Of a stretch of 36,174 nucleotides of DNA, positions 1 to 7,234 are shown one piece after another. This DNA comes from Actinomycetota bacterium (lineage in GTDB: Bacteria; Actinomycetota; Actinomycetes; Streptosporangiales; Streptosporangiaceae): the NCBI GenBank assembly GCA_021324595.1, contig JAJPIV010000138.1:1-36174 (forward strand). Direction: 5' to 3'. A model generated the notes under the pieces. The model was not told the origin of the DNA. It saw only the letters and a program-made list of their open reading frames with translations, and ran no database searches. The translations under genes were made by a program, and so were the position numbers. The first letter of the stretch is position 1. Each line of letters begins with the position of its first letter.

Positions 1-933
1 ACCGGGATCCTGGCCTACACCCTGGGCATGCGGCACGCGTTCGACGCCGACCACATCGCCGCGATCGACAACACCACCCGCAAGCTCGTCAACGACGGCA
101 AGCGGCCGCTGTCGGTCGGGTTCTTCTTCTCCCTCGGGCACTCGACGATCGTCTTCCTGCTGGCGGTGCTGCTGAACTTCGGCATCCGATCGCTCAACAG
201 CGCGGTGAAGAACCCCAGCTCCGACCTGCACCGGTACACCGGCATCATCGGCACCAGCGTCTCGGGCACCTTCCTCTACCTCATCGCCGGGATCAACCTG
301 GTCATCCTGGTCTCCATCATCAGGGTCTTCCGGCAGATGCGCACCGGGAGGTTCAGCGACGAGGAGCTCGAGCGCCAGCTCAACAAGCGCGGCCTGATGA
401 ACCGCGTCTTCGGCAGCTACGCGAGCCGGATCGACGCCCCGTGGAAGATGTACCCGGTCGGCGTGCTCTTCGGGCTGGGCTTCGACACCGCCACCGAGGT
501 CGCGCTCCTGGTCCTGGCCGGCACCGCCGTGGTCAGCGGGCTGCCGTTCTACGCGATCCTGTCGCTGCCGATCCTGTTCGCCGCCGGGATGTCGCTGTTC
601 GACACCCTGGACGGCTGCTTCATGAACTTCGCCTACGACTGGGCCTTCGCCAAGCCAGTCCGCAAGGTGTTCTACAACCTCACCATCACGGGCCTGTCGG
701 TCTTCGTCGCGTTCTTCATCGGGACGATCGAGATCCTCGGACTGATCGCGCAGGAGGCCAACCTCGGCGGCGGGTTCTGGGCGTTCATGCAGAGCTTCAA
801 CATCAACAAGGCCGGCTTCGTCATCGTCGCGATCTTCGTCATCACATGGGCCGTCGCGGTGGGCATCTGGCGCTTCGGGAAGATCGAGCAGAAGTGGGAG
901 GTCCGCCGCCCGGCGGCGACGGCGGAGGAATAG
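1..933 (+). CDS. NiCoT-family nickel/cobalt permease, 5' end cut by window
   Basis: Inner-membrane permease of the HoxN/NixA/NiCoT family, which takes up Ni2+ or Co2+. The reading frame is open from base 1, so the true start lies outside the window and 310 residues are visible. The family signature in the second helix (His-X4-Asp-His, seen as HAFDADHIAAIDN) begins near visible residue 12. The further family motifs GLGFDTATEVALL and SLFDTLDGCFMNFAYDWAF are present, followed by the usual hydrophobic C-terminal helices. It ends 107 bases before the stop of the convergent aquaporin gene. Nickel versus cobalt preference cannot be read from sequence alone, and no nickel enzyme is encoded nearby. 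Confidence 0.93.
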   Translation, partial: TGILAYTLGMRHAFDADHIAAIDNTTRKLVNDGKRPLSVGFFFSLGHSTIVFLLAVLLNFGIRSLNSAVKNPSSDLHRYTGIIGTSVSGTFLYLIAGINLVILVSIIRVFRQMRTGRFSDEELERQLNKRGLMNRVFGSYASRIDAPWKMYPVGVLFGLGFDTATEVALLVLAGTAVVSGLPFYAILSLPILFAAGMSLFDTLDGCFMNFAYDWAFAKPVRKVFYNLTITGLSVFVAFFIGTIEILGLIAQEANLGGGFWAFMQSFNINKAGFVIVAIFVITWAVAVGIWRFGKIEQKWEVRRPAATAEE

Positions 934-1039
934 CGGGGACCGGCCTGCAGATCAGCTTCGCGACAGCGAGATCAGCTGCCCGGCCGCGCGGGCCGCGGGA
1001 GCTGCGCTGCTCAGCCGGCCCGCGCCGCGGCCCCCCCGC

Positions 1040-1924
1040 TCAGGTCCGGCCCGCCTCCGGCGGCCGCCCGGGGCTACCAGGGACCCATGCGATGCCGAGG
1101 GTGCCCTGGGCGGCGCGCCGCCCGGACCACCCGCCGCCACGGCCGCGCAGGATGTGGGCGATGCCGACTGCGGCCAGGGCGCCGAGCAGCGGGCCGGCCA
1201 GGTACACCCACCAGGACTTCCAGTCGCCCAGCACGAGGGCGGGCCCGAGCGACCGGGCCGGGTTCATCGAGGCGCCGCTCACCGGGGCGCCGATCAGCCC
1301 GGCCAGGGCGATGTAACCGCCCACGCCGAGGGCGGCCATGGCCCCGATCTGCTGGGCGCCCGACGCGGTGCCGAGGATCACGCTGACCAGCCCGGCCGAC
1401 AGGATCGCCTCCCACAGCATCGCGGCCGCCGCCGGGATGCCCGGGCCGGGAAGCGTGAGGCCGGCGGCCCCGTGCCGGCCGAGCAGGCCGACGAGCACGG
1501 CCGTGGCGGCCACGGCGCCGGCGAGCTGGGCGACGAGGTAGAGCGGGACCCGGCGGACGGGAAAGTCGGACCTGAGGGTGAACGCGATCGTCACCACCGG
1601 GTTGAGGTGAGCGCCGGACACCGCCCCCATGAACAGGATGATCGCCATCACCATCAGGCCCGGCGAGACCTCCATCGCGGCCGGGGCGATGACCTGGCCG
1701 CCGAGCCGGGCGTTCACCATCGGCCCCCCGGCGGCCACGAGAACGAGCAGGAACGTGCCGAACAGCTCCGAGAACAGGCGCCGCCACTCATACCGGTCGT
1801 CGGTGAACTCGAAGGTCCAGGCCAGCGCGTTCGGATGGCCCAGCGAGCGCACGCCCACCGCGCGCCGCGCCTCGTCCCTGCCGTCGCCGGCCCTGGGCGG
1901 CGAAGCAGGCGCCCGATCGCTCAT
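1040..1924 (-). CDS. Aquaporin / MIP-family channel
   Basis: Major intrinsic protein of 294 residues, predicted to form a six-helix water or small-solute channel. Both pore half-helix motifs are visible: the first is NPV (residues 108-110, in SGAHLNPVVTIAF) instead of the usual NPA, and the second is NPA (221-223, in GASMNPARSLGPA) followed by the selectivity-filter Arg. The start is set by a strong GAGGAGG ribosome site about 7 bases upstream of ATG 1924; the open frame continues further upstream but is Arg/Pro-rich and not aquaporin-like. A hydrophilic N-terminal tail of about 45 residues and a basic C-terminal tail flank the core. It converges on the NiCoT gene. The transported solute is unknown; Si, glycerol or water are all possible. 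Confidence 0.9.
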   Translation of the reverse strand: MSDRAPASPPRAGDGRDEARRAVGVRSLGHPNALAWTFEFTDDRYEWRRLFSELFGTFLLVLVAAGGPMVNARLGGQVIAPAAMEVSPGLMVMAIILFMGAVSGAHLNPVVTIAFTLRSDFPVRRVPLYLVAQLAGAVAATAVLVGLLGRHGAAGLTLPGPGIPAAAAMLWEAILSAGLVSVILGTASGAQQIGAMAALGVGGYIALAGLIGAPVSGASMNPARSLGPALVLGDWKSWWVYLAGPLLGALAAVGIAHILRGRGGGWSGRRAAQGTLGIAWVPGSPGRPPEAGRT

Positions 1925-2185
1925 CTCACCGCCTCCTCGTGCGCCCGCACCCGGCGCCGCGCCAGGCGATGATCCCGGGCCCGGGCTGGCGCGGCGCGCC
2001 GCGCGCCGCGCGCGGCGCGGGTCAAGCGGAGCATAGCCGGGCGAGCGGCGCGGCCCGGGCATGCCGGGGCGGCTCGGCTCCTCACCTGGCCGGGGCTGCT
2101 CGCCCGATGGCCCGCGCCCTCGCCGCCACCGTCTCCCGGGGCCGGCGCGCCGGGCTGCTCCCTTGGGTAGCCGCCCTGAGCGCAT

Positions 2186-2209
2186 TTTGGATACAAAGAG
2201 CGATATCCT
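2186..2209 (+). promoter_or_regulatory. Candidate GntR operator in front of its own gene
   Basis: This AT-rich island in otherwise GC-rich DNA contains GGATAC, eight bases, then ATATCC, an imperfect inverted repeat lying 30-50 bases upstream of the GntR start. Read on the minus strand it is CAGGATAT, six bases, TTGTATCC. The same two 8-mers, with one base changed in each, occur in the opposite order (TTGTATAC, six bases, CAGGATAC) before the transporter gene and before the oxidoreductase operon. This suggests autoregulation by the GntR protein. The shared half-elements are seen in the sequence; the binding is inferred. Confidence 0.5.
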
Positions 2210-2238
2210 GGAGGCAGACGACTTCAGGGAGAGGGAAC

Positions 2239-2928
2239 GTGAAGACCTCGCTGGCAGATGGCTCGCTGCTGGAGCCCGTGCGGCGGCCGGTGCCGCTGCG
2301 GCAAGCCGTGTACGACAACCTCGTGGAGCTGGTGATCAGCGGCAGCCTGCAGCCCGGCCAGCACTTGGTGGAGACCGACCTGGCCCGCCAGCTCGGGGTG
2401 AGCAGGCAGCCCGTGCGCGAGGCCCTGCACCGGCTGGAGGCCGAGGGCTGGGTGGACCTGCGCCCCAATCAGGGCGCCTTCGTGCACGTGCCCACCCAGG
2501 AGGAGGTGGACCAGCTCCTCGACGTGCGGGAGCTGCTCGAAGTGCAGACGGCCAGGCTGGCCGCCCGGTCGCCGCGCAGGTCACGGGCCGGCCGGCTGCG
2601 GGCGATCTGCGCCGAGGGAGAGGCGGCGGTCAAGTCCGGCGACATCGAGGAGTTCATCACCGTCAACAACACGTTCCACGCCGCCCTGGCCGACCTGGCG
2701 GGTAACGCCGTGCTCGCCGAGCTGGTCGCGATCGTGGCCCGCCGGGTCCGCTGGTACTACCGGCTGGTGGCGCCGATGCGGGGCCCGGAGTCCTGCGCCG
2801 AGCACCTGGAGCTGATCGACGCGATCGAGGCCGGCGACGAAGAGCGGGCCGCCAAGGCCGCCCAGTTCCACACCGAGCGGACCCGCACGGCATACCACCG
2901 CCCTGGGGGCGCGCCGGCAGCGCCATGA
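2239..2928 (+). CDS. GntR-family regulator, FCD (FadR-type) subfamily
   Basis: Transcription factor of 229 residues. The N-terminal winged helix-turn-helix contains LARQLGVSRQPVREALHRLE, the classic GntR recognition region. The C-terminal all-helical FCD ligand domain keeps three His typical of its metal site (in NTFHAAL, CAEHLELIDAIEAGD and QFHTERT), while the usual first Asp ligand appears to be Asn (NNTFH). FCD members usually sense small carboxylic acids. GTG 2239 is chosen because it follows an AGGGAGAGGG ribosome site; the longer open frame upstream is low-complexity and runs through the putative promoter. It converges on the MFS transporter gene across a shared hairpin terminator. Context and the shared DNA element make it the likely regulator of the transporter and the oxidoreductase operon, with oxalate a plausible effector. 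Confidence 0.9.
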   Translation: MKTSLADGSLLEPVRRPVPLRQAVYDNLVELVISGSLQPGQHLVETDLARQLGVSRQPVREALHRLEAEGWVDLRPNQGAFVHVPTQEEVDQLLDVRELLEVQTARLAARSPRRSRAGRLRAICAEGEAAVKSGDIEEFITVNNTFHAALADLAGNAVLAELVAIVARRVRWYYRLVAPMRGPESCAEHLELIDAIEAGDEERAAKAAQFHTERTRTAYHRPGGAPAAP

Positions 2929-2933
2929 CCAGG

Positions 2934-2968
2934 CGGTGGCCGGCGGGCCCGAGGCCCGCCGGCCACCG
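2934..2968. terminator. Bidirectional hairpin between gntR and transporter
   Basis: Perfect 16-bp inverted repeat (arms 2934-2949 and 2953-2968, 3-base loop) between the stop of the GntR gene and the stop of the convergent transporter gene. No T-run follows, as is common for terminators in high-GC actinobacteria. Confidence 0.7.
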
Positions 2969-2983
2969 CGGCGACTGACTGGC

Positions 2984-4429
2984 CTAGGCTGTCACCGGCC
3001 TGGCCCTGCGGGCCTCGCTGGCTTCGGCCTTCCGGACCGCGGCCTGCATCTGCTCCACCGTCGGCGGCTTGCACAGGAACCAGACGATGAGCGCGGCGAT
3101 GAGGCCGAGGAGGGCACCGAAGATGAAGCCCCGCAGCCAGTGGAAGTGCGCGGCCCCGTAGAGGGTGCCGGTCATGACCAGCGCGGCCCCGCCGCCGGCG
3201 AAGCTGCCTCCCAGCGCCTTCCACTGGTAGACGGACCCGTAGTTGAGCGCGTTCCCGGTCTCGCCGTAGTAGTCGGCCACCATGGCCGCCGTCATCGGGA
3301 AGTTGGCCCCGGACAGGCCACCCGAGATGACCGCGCAGATCGCGAACAGCGGCGCGTTGTGCGCGGCGCCGGCCACGTAGGCGAGCAGCTGGAAGACGAA
3401 GTTGAGCAGGTACGCGAGCGTCATCGTCTTCCGGCGCCCGATGAACTCGGACACGTATCCGTAGATCGGCCGGAATATGCCGTCGGTGAGGGAGAAGCCG
3501 GCGAACCCGACCACCGCCGCCACCGTGCCCAGGTGCTCGGCGATCGCGAACGGGTAGTAGTAGGCCACGCCGAACAGCGAGCAGCCGACGTAGCAGGCGA
3601 ACTGCAGGCCCATCCACTTCGGCTGAGGGGTGTTCCACATCTGGCGCAGCGTGTAGTGGCGCAGCGCGGGCGGGTTGTTCCGCAGGTCACGGGTGCTGTG
3701 CTTGTGCCACTGCAGGGGGTCGATCTCCTTGGGCCACCAGTTCTTCGGCGGATCCTTCATGAACACGCCGGCCAGGACGATGCCCACGGTCATGATGATG
3801 CCCTGGATGAGGATGAACCTCGACGCCGACGACGCGCTCATCGGGATGGCGCCGCCGCCGGAGCTGGCCGCGCCGATCGCGAAGATGAACGGCACGGCGC
3901 CGTAGGCCCAGCCGCCGTTGACGAACCCGGTCCGCCAGCCCTTCTTCTCCGGGAACCACTTGGCCACGATGTTGATGCAGCTGTTGTAGACCATCCCGGA
4001 GCCGACCCCGCCGAGGAACGCGTAGCCGAGGTAGGCGATCCAGATGTTCGTGCCCGAGGCGTCCAGCAGCCCGTAGCCGACGACGCCGCAGATGATCCCG
4101 CCGATGATCACGGCCCACCGGACCGGGAGGATCCCGCGGTTGCGGAGCCAGCCGGTGACCGGCTGGATGAACGACTCGAAGATGACGTAGAAGGAGAACA
4201 GCCAGAACGTGGGGGCCGCTCCCCAGTGGTGGGCCGGCTGGAGCACGCCGGACAGCGCGCCCCAGGTGTACTCGAGCAGGCCGGCGAGGCACATCGCCAG
4301 CCAGGCCGCCATGATCGGCACCCACCGGCCGTACCCTAGGATGTCCTTCGGGCTCTCCCCGACCCGGAACACCCGGCCGGTGTCGTTGACGATCTCTTGG
4401 TAGGTTGAACTGCCTGTCTTAACAGCCAT
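2984..4429 (-). CDS. MFS transporter of the oxalate/formate antiporter (OxlT-like) family
   Basis: Twelve-helix major facilitator of 481 residues. Family-typical segments are GWRTGFVNGGWAYGAVPFI (164-182) after helix 5 and the helix 8 stretch with Arg320 (GIFRPIYGYVSEFIGRR). Helix 11 holds a buried Lys404 in NYGSVYQWKALGG. In OxlT of Oxalobacter the substrate-binding pair is Arg272 and Lys355, 83 apart as I recall; here the pair is 84 apart, supporting a dicarboxylate such as oxalate. ATG 4429 gives the normal N-terminus, preceded by a weak ribosome site. The gene sits between its likely regulator and the oxidoreductase operon. A leader of about 320 bases separates it from the 23-bp regulatory element. 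With an oxidoreductase that makes CO2 rather than formate, the exchange partner may not be formate. Related OFA members carry other monocarboxylates, so the substrate is an inference. Confidence 0.88.
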   Translation of the reverse strand: MAVKTGSSTYQEIVNDTGRVFRVGESPKDILGYGRWVPIMAAWLAMCLAGLLEYTWGALSGVLQPAHHWGAAPTFWLFSFYVIFESFIQPVTGWLRNRGILPVRWAVIIGGIICGVVGYGLLDASGTNIWIAYLGYAFLGGVGSGMVYNSCINIVAKWFPEKKGWRTGFVNGGWAYGAVPFIFAIGAASSGGGAIPMSASSASRFILIQGIIMTVGIVLAGVFMKDPPKNWWPKEIDPLQWHKHSTRDLRNNPPALRHYTLRQMWNTPQPKWMGLQFACYVGCSLFGVAYYYPFAIAEHLGTVAAVVGFAGFSLTDGIFRPIYGYVSEFIGRRKTMTLAYLLNFVFQLLAYVAGAAHNAPLFAICAVISGGLSGANFPMTAAMVADYYGETGNALNYGSVYQWKALGGSFAGGGAALVMTGTLYGAAHFHWLRGFIFGALLGLIAALIVWFLCKPPTVEQMQAAVRKAEASEARRARPVTA

Positions 4430-4752
4430 TGGTCACCACTCGGAACCTCTCGGAATGAGACATCTGAGGCTCGTGCTCGTGACCCGGCGGGAACCGGGTC
4501 CCTCCGGCAGGCGATCCTGCCCCGGTGGCGGCGGGGAGGATCCGAGCCGGCTCGGGTGGTCCCGGCGGGTGCGGCCGTTCGGCCGGGGCGCGCCGCCGGG
4601 AGGTGGGGGGATGCGGGCGTCCCGCTGTCTGCTGGAGATGGCTCGCGTGGCGCCATCGCAGGAGCCCGGGGGCGGGGGGATCTCGCGCCGCCGCCCGCGG
4701 GGGCGCGCCTGGAGGCGAGTCCGGGGTCCGGTGTACCACGGTTCGTCCTCTA
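4430..4752 (-). other. Long untranslated leader of the transporter gene
   Basis: If transcription starts just after the -10-like TACAAT on the minus strand (plus 4753-4758), the transporter mRNA has a leader of roughly 315 bases. No ORF in it looks coding. It can form at least two adjacent hairpins: 4481-4487 with 4494-4500, and 4506-4511 with 4516-4521. These could attenuate transcription or merely reflect high GC. No known riboswitch class was recognised. Confidence 0.35.
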
Positions 4753-4775
4753 ATTGTATACCGTCGTCAGGATAC
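4753..4775 (-). promoter_or_regulatory. 23-bp operator/promoter element, copy A (transporter)
   Basis: On the plus strand it reads ATTGTATACC, CGTCG, T, CAGGATAC. It contains an imperfect inverted repeat GTATAC-N8-GGATAC. The minus strand offers a -10-like TACAAT (plus 4753-4758) with ATGACT 18 bases upstream as a possible -35. The same 23 bases recur at 9855-9877 with a single difference. An operator overlapping the -10 would fit repression by the neighbouring GntR protein. Confidence 0.65.
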
Positions 4776-4898
4776 TAGTCATTGTTAGGCTGGCGTCCCG
4801 CGACGTCAAGATGCCGGCCGAATGGACCTGCGGCGCGCCGGCACCGGGCAGCGGCCCGGCAACTTCGGAGGCGGGGCGGGGCAGGGGGCGGGGAAACG

Positions 4899-4941
4899 CC
4901 GCGGGCCGGCCGCTCCCCCTGGGGGAGCGGCCGGCCCGCGG
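4899..4941 (-). terminator. Terminator of the oxidoreductase operon
   Basis: Near-perfect inverted repeat (arms about 4899-4919 and 4921-4941, essentially no loop, so the tip would open) beginning 28 bases after the NuoF-like stop codon. It is the obvious end of the four-gene transcript and insulates it from the transporter promoter beyond. Confidence 0.75.
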
Positions 4942-4968
4942 GTCGCCGCCGTGCGGGGCTGCCGGGCG

Positions 4969-6180
4969 TCAGCGCGCCGGCGCCGGCGCCTGCCCCGCCC
5001 CGGTCACCTGGGGGGCGCTGGTCAGCGCCATCAGCGCAGCCGTGTCGAGGAACGTGCAGATCCCCTTGCCGCGGTGCGCCGCGGCGAGCGCGGTGATCTC
5101 GTCGCTCTCCGGCGGCGTCAGCGCCCGGGTGGCACCCGGGCGCAGCAGTTCGGCCAGCCGGGCGGTGCCCGTGACGCAGATCGGGCAGGTCTGGCAGGTC
5201 TCCCTGGCGAAGAACGCCGCGATCTTCGCTGCCGCGAGGCCAAGGCCCTGCCGTTCCCCGATCACGATCACCGAGGCGCCCAGGCCGGTGCCGGCCGCGC
5301 GGAGCGCTGCGGGATCCATGGGGGCATCCAGCTGGTCGGCGCGCAGCCAGGGCAGCGAGTAGCCGCCTGGCAGCACCGCCGCCACCCGGTCGCCGGCCAG
5401 CGGCCCGCCCGCGGCCGCGATCAGGTCGCGCGCCGGCAGCCCGAGGGGCAGCTCGAACACGCCCGGCGCGGCCACGTCGCCGGTCACCGAGAACAGGGCG
5501 GGCCGGCGCTCCCGGTACCACTGCGCCCCTCGCCGGAGGATCAGCGGCACGTGCGCGAGGGTCTCCGCGTTGTTCACCACGGTGGGGCTGTCCAGGTAGC
5601 CCCGCTCGGTCGGGTACGGCGGCTTGGGCCACGGCCAGGCAGGCCTGCCCATGAGCACGGCCAGCAGCGCCGTCTCCTCCCCGGCGATGTACACGTGCTG
5701 CTCGACCAGCAGCCTGGCGGGCACCAGCGCGTTGGCCAGGTCGCTGCCGCGCAGCTCCGCGATCGCGCCCGCCAGGGCGTCGCGGGCGCCGGCGAACGCG
5801 CGGTTGATGTAGACGATGATCTCCTGCGCCTCCACCGCCCGGGCGGCGATGAGGGCGCCCTCCAGCACCTGGTGCGGGGCACGGGCGAGCAGGTGGCGGT
5901 CCTTGAACGAGCCCGGCTCGCCCTCGGCGGCGTTCACCACCAGGTAGCGCGGTCCGGGGTGCTGGCGGGCGGCTTCCCACTTGACCGCGGCCGGGAAGTT
6001 GGCCCCGCCGCGGCCGGCCAGCCCGGCGTCGCGGATTGCCCCGATGATGTCGGCGGCAGGCGCCGTCAGGGCGGATCGCAGCGCCTCGTACCCGCCGCGC
6101 GCAGTGTAGTCCGCGAGCGGCTCGGCGGGTCCGAGCGAGCCCAGGTCGGTGACGGGCGCTCCGGGCAGCAGGTCAGCCAT
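4969..6180 (-). CDS. NuoF-like FMN/[4Fe-4S] NADH-binding subunit of a 2-oxoacid oxidoreductase
   Basis: Flavoprotein of 403 residues homologous to the 51-kDa (NuoF/HoxF/HydB) NADH-binding subunit. Visible motifs: the glycine-rich segment GRGGANFPAAVKW (56-68), the FMN-site segment NAAEGEPGSFKDR (83-95), YIAGEETALL (164-173), and PTVVNNAETLAHVP (199-212). The N3-type [4Fe-4S] ligands are Cys329, Cys332, Cys335 (ETCQTCPIC) and Cys375 (GKGIC). It has no NuoE-like or NuoG-like part, and no other complex I gene is near. It is the last gene of the operon and overlaps the beta-subunit stop by 8 bases; GGGAGG precedes ATG 6180. The inferred role is to take electrons from the ferredoxin-like domain of the oxidoreductase and reduce NAD+. 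The dependence on this particular oxidoreductase is inferred from operon structure only. Confidence 0.87.
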   Translation of the reverse strand: MADLLPGAPVTDLGSLGPAEPLADYTARGGYEALRSALTAPAADIIGAIRDAGLAGRGGANFPAAVKWEAARQHPGPRYLVVNAAEGEPGSFKDRHLLARAPHQVLEGALIAARAVEAQEIIVYINRAFAGARDALAGAIAELRGSDLANALVPARLLVEQHVYIAGEETALLAVLMGRPAWPWPKPPYPTERGYLDSPTVVNNAETLAHVPLILRRGAQWYRERRPALFSVTGDVAAPGVFELPLGLPARDLIAAAGGPLAGDRVAAVLPGGYSLPWLRADQLDAPMDPAALRAAGTGLGASVIVIGERQGLGLAAAKIAAFFARETCQTCPICVTGTARLAELLRPGATRALTPPESDEITALAAAHRGKGICTFLDTAALMALTSAPQVTGAGQAPAPAR

Positions 6181-7234
6181 GGTTGCCTCCCTCGGTGGGC
6201 TCGGGAACGGACCGGCCGGACTCGGGGCGCGGCCCGAACGGAGTCTGCTTGATCCGCAGCACTCCGGGCAGGATCCAGTCCTCCCACATCTCGTCGATCC
6301 GGGCCTGGAAGAAGTCGATGTCATCGTCCGCGAAGTGCGCGAAGCGGCCCTGGCGCCGCAGGTAGTCGGCGACCGGGCGGCGCTTGACCGCCCCGTCCAC
6401 CTGCTGCCGGGTCAGGCCCTGGTAGCGCAGCTCGCCTTCCAGGCAGTCCCACAGGACCGTGATGCCGCACTCGACGGCCAGGATCGCCAGCTCGTGCGAC
6501 ATCCGCGGGTCGAAGTCCCACCCCTTGGGGCACGGGTCGTGGGTCTGCACGAAGGTCGGGCCGCCCACGTCCAGGGCGGTGCGCACCTTCTCCATCAGGT
6601 CCATGCCGAACCCAGACGAGGCGTTCGCGAAGTACCGCCCGGTCGGGTGGCCGGCCATCAGCAGCGCGGGCACGTTCTTCTTCCATCGGTGGTGGGTGAT
6701 CCGCATCTGGCTGCCCGACGGGGTGAACGCGGTGACCGCGCCCCACGGGGTCATCCCGGACGCCTGGATGTCGGTGTTGGCGTACGACTCGTTGTCGTAC
6801 AGCAGGATGAGCAGGTTGTAGCGGGTGTCCTGGAGCGCGGCCGACAGCGTGGCCAGCCCCATGTCACCGCCGCCGCCGTCGCTGCAGAACGCGATGACGT
6901 TGATCCGCTCGTCGGGGATCTTGCCCTTGCGCATCAGCGCCTTGAGCGCGGCGGCGGTGCCGACCGCCGACGAGCCGGCCGACCCGAGCTGGGTGTGCGC
7001 CCACGGCAGGGCCCACGGCGTGGAGTTGTAGCTGGTGTTCGCCACGTACATGCAGCCCGTGGTGCCGGTCACCAGCGTCCGGGGCCCCGCCACCTTCGCC
7101 ATGTACCGCATGACGAGCGCGCTCTCGCAGCCCTGGCAGGTGCGGTGACCGGAGGTGTAGAACTCCTGCATCGGCAGGATGGTGAGCCTGCGGTTGATCT
7201 CCAGGTCGGGGATGGTCATTTCCGGTGCGGTCAT
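6173..7234 (-). CDS. 2-oxoacid (probable oxalate) oxidoreductase, beta subunit (TPP/Fe-S)
   Basis: Thiamine-diphosphate subunit of 353 residues, PorB type. The cluster ligands are Cys33 and Cys36 (GHRTCQGC), Cys61 (TTGC) and Cys235 (HDPCPKGWDFDP), the standard four for the proximal [4Fe-4S] cluster. The TPP/Mg2+ motif is CSDGGGGDMGL (117-127) followed by YDNESYANTDIQ (146-157); pyruvate enzymes usually have GDGG, so Ser118 is a small deviation. TGATG joins it to the alpha gene (stop and start share one A), and GGAAAGGGGTG serves as ribosome site. ATG 7219 is a possible internal start. It works with alpha and gamma-delta to split a 2-oxoacid with TPP and pass electrons to Fe-S clusters. Confidence 0.9.
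   Translation of the reverse strand: MTAPEMTIPDLEINRRLTILPMQEFYTSGHRTCQGCESALVMRYMAKVAGPRTLVTGTTGCMYVANTSYNSTPWALPWAHTQLGSAGSSAVGTAAALKALMRKGKIPDERINVIAFCSDGGGGDMGLATLSAALQDTRYNLLILLYDNESYANTDIQASGMTPWGAVTAFTPSGSQMRITHHRWKKNVPALLMAGHPTGRYFANASSGFGMDLMEKVRTALDVGGPTFVQTHDPCPKGWDFDPRMSHELAILAVECGITVLWDCLEGELRYQGLTRQQVDGAVKRRPVADYLRRQGRFAHFADDDIDFFQARIDEMWEDWILPGVLRIKQTPFGPRPESGRSVPEPTEGGNHG

Noticed and set aside
987-1024. 8-bp inverted repeat with 22-base loop between the NiCoT and aquaporin genes as terminator
   Set aside because: Loop too long and stem short compared with the strong hairpins elsewhere in the window; not supported.
4754-5362. Open frame running across operator copy A and the operon terminator on the plus strand
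   Set aside because: It is antisense to the NuoF-like gene, whose motifs are clear, and it starts inside the regulatory site.
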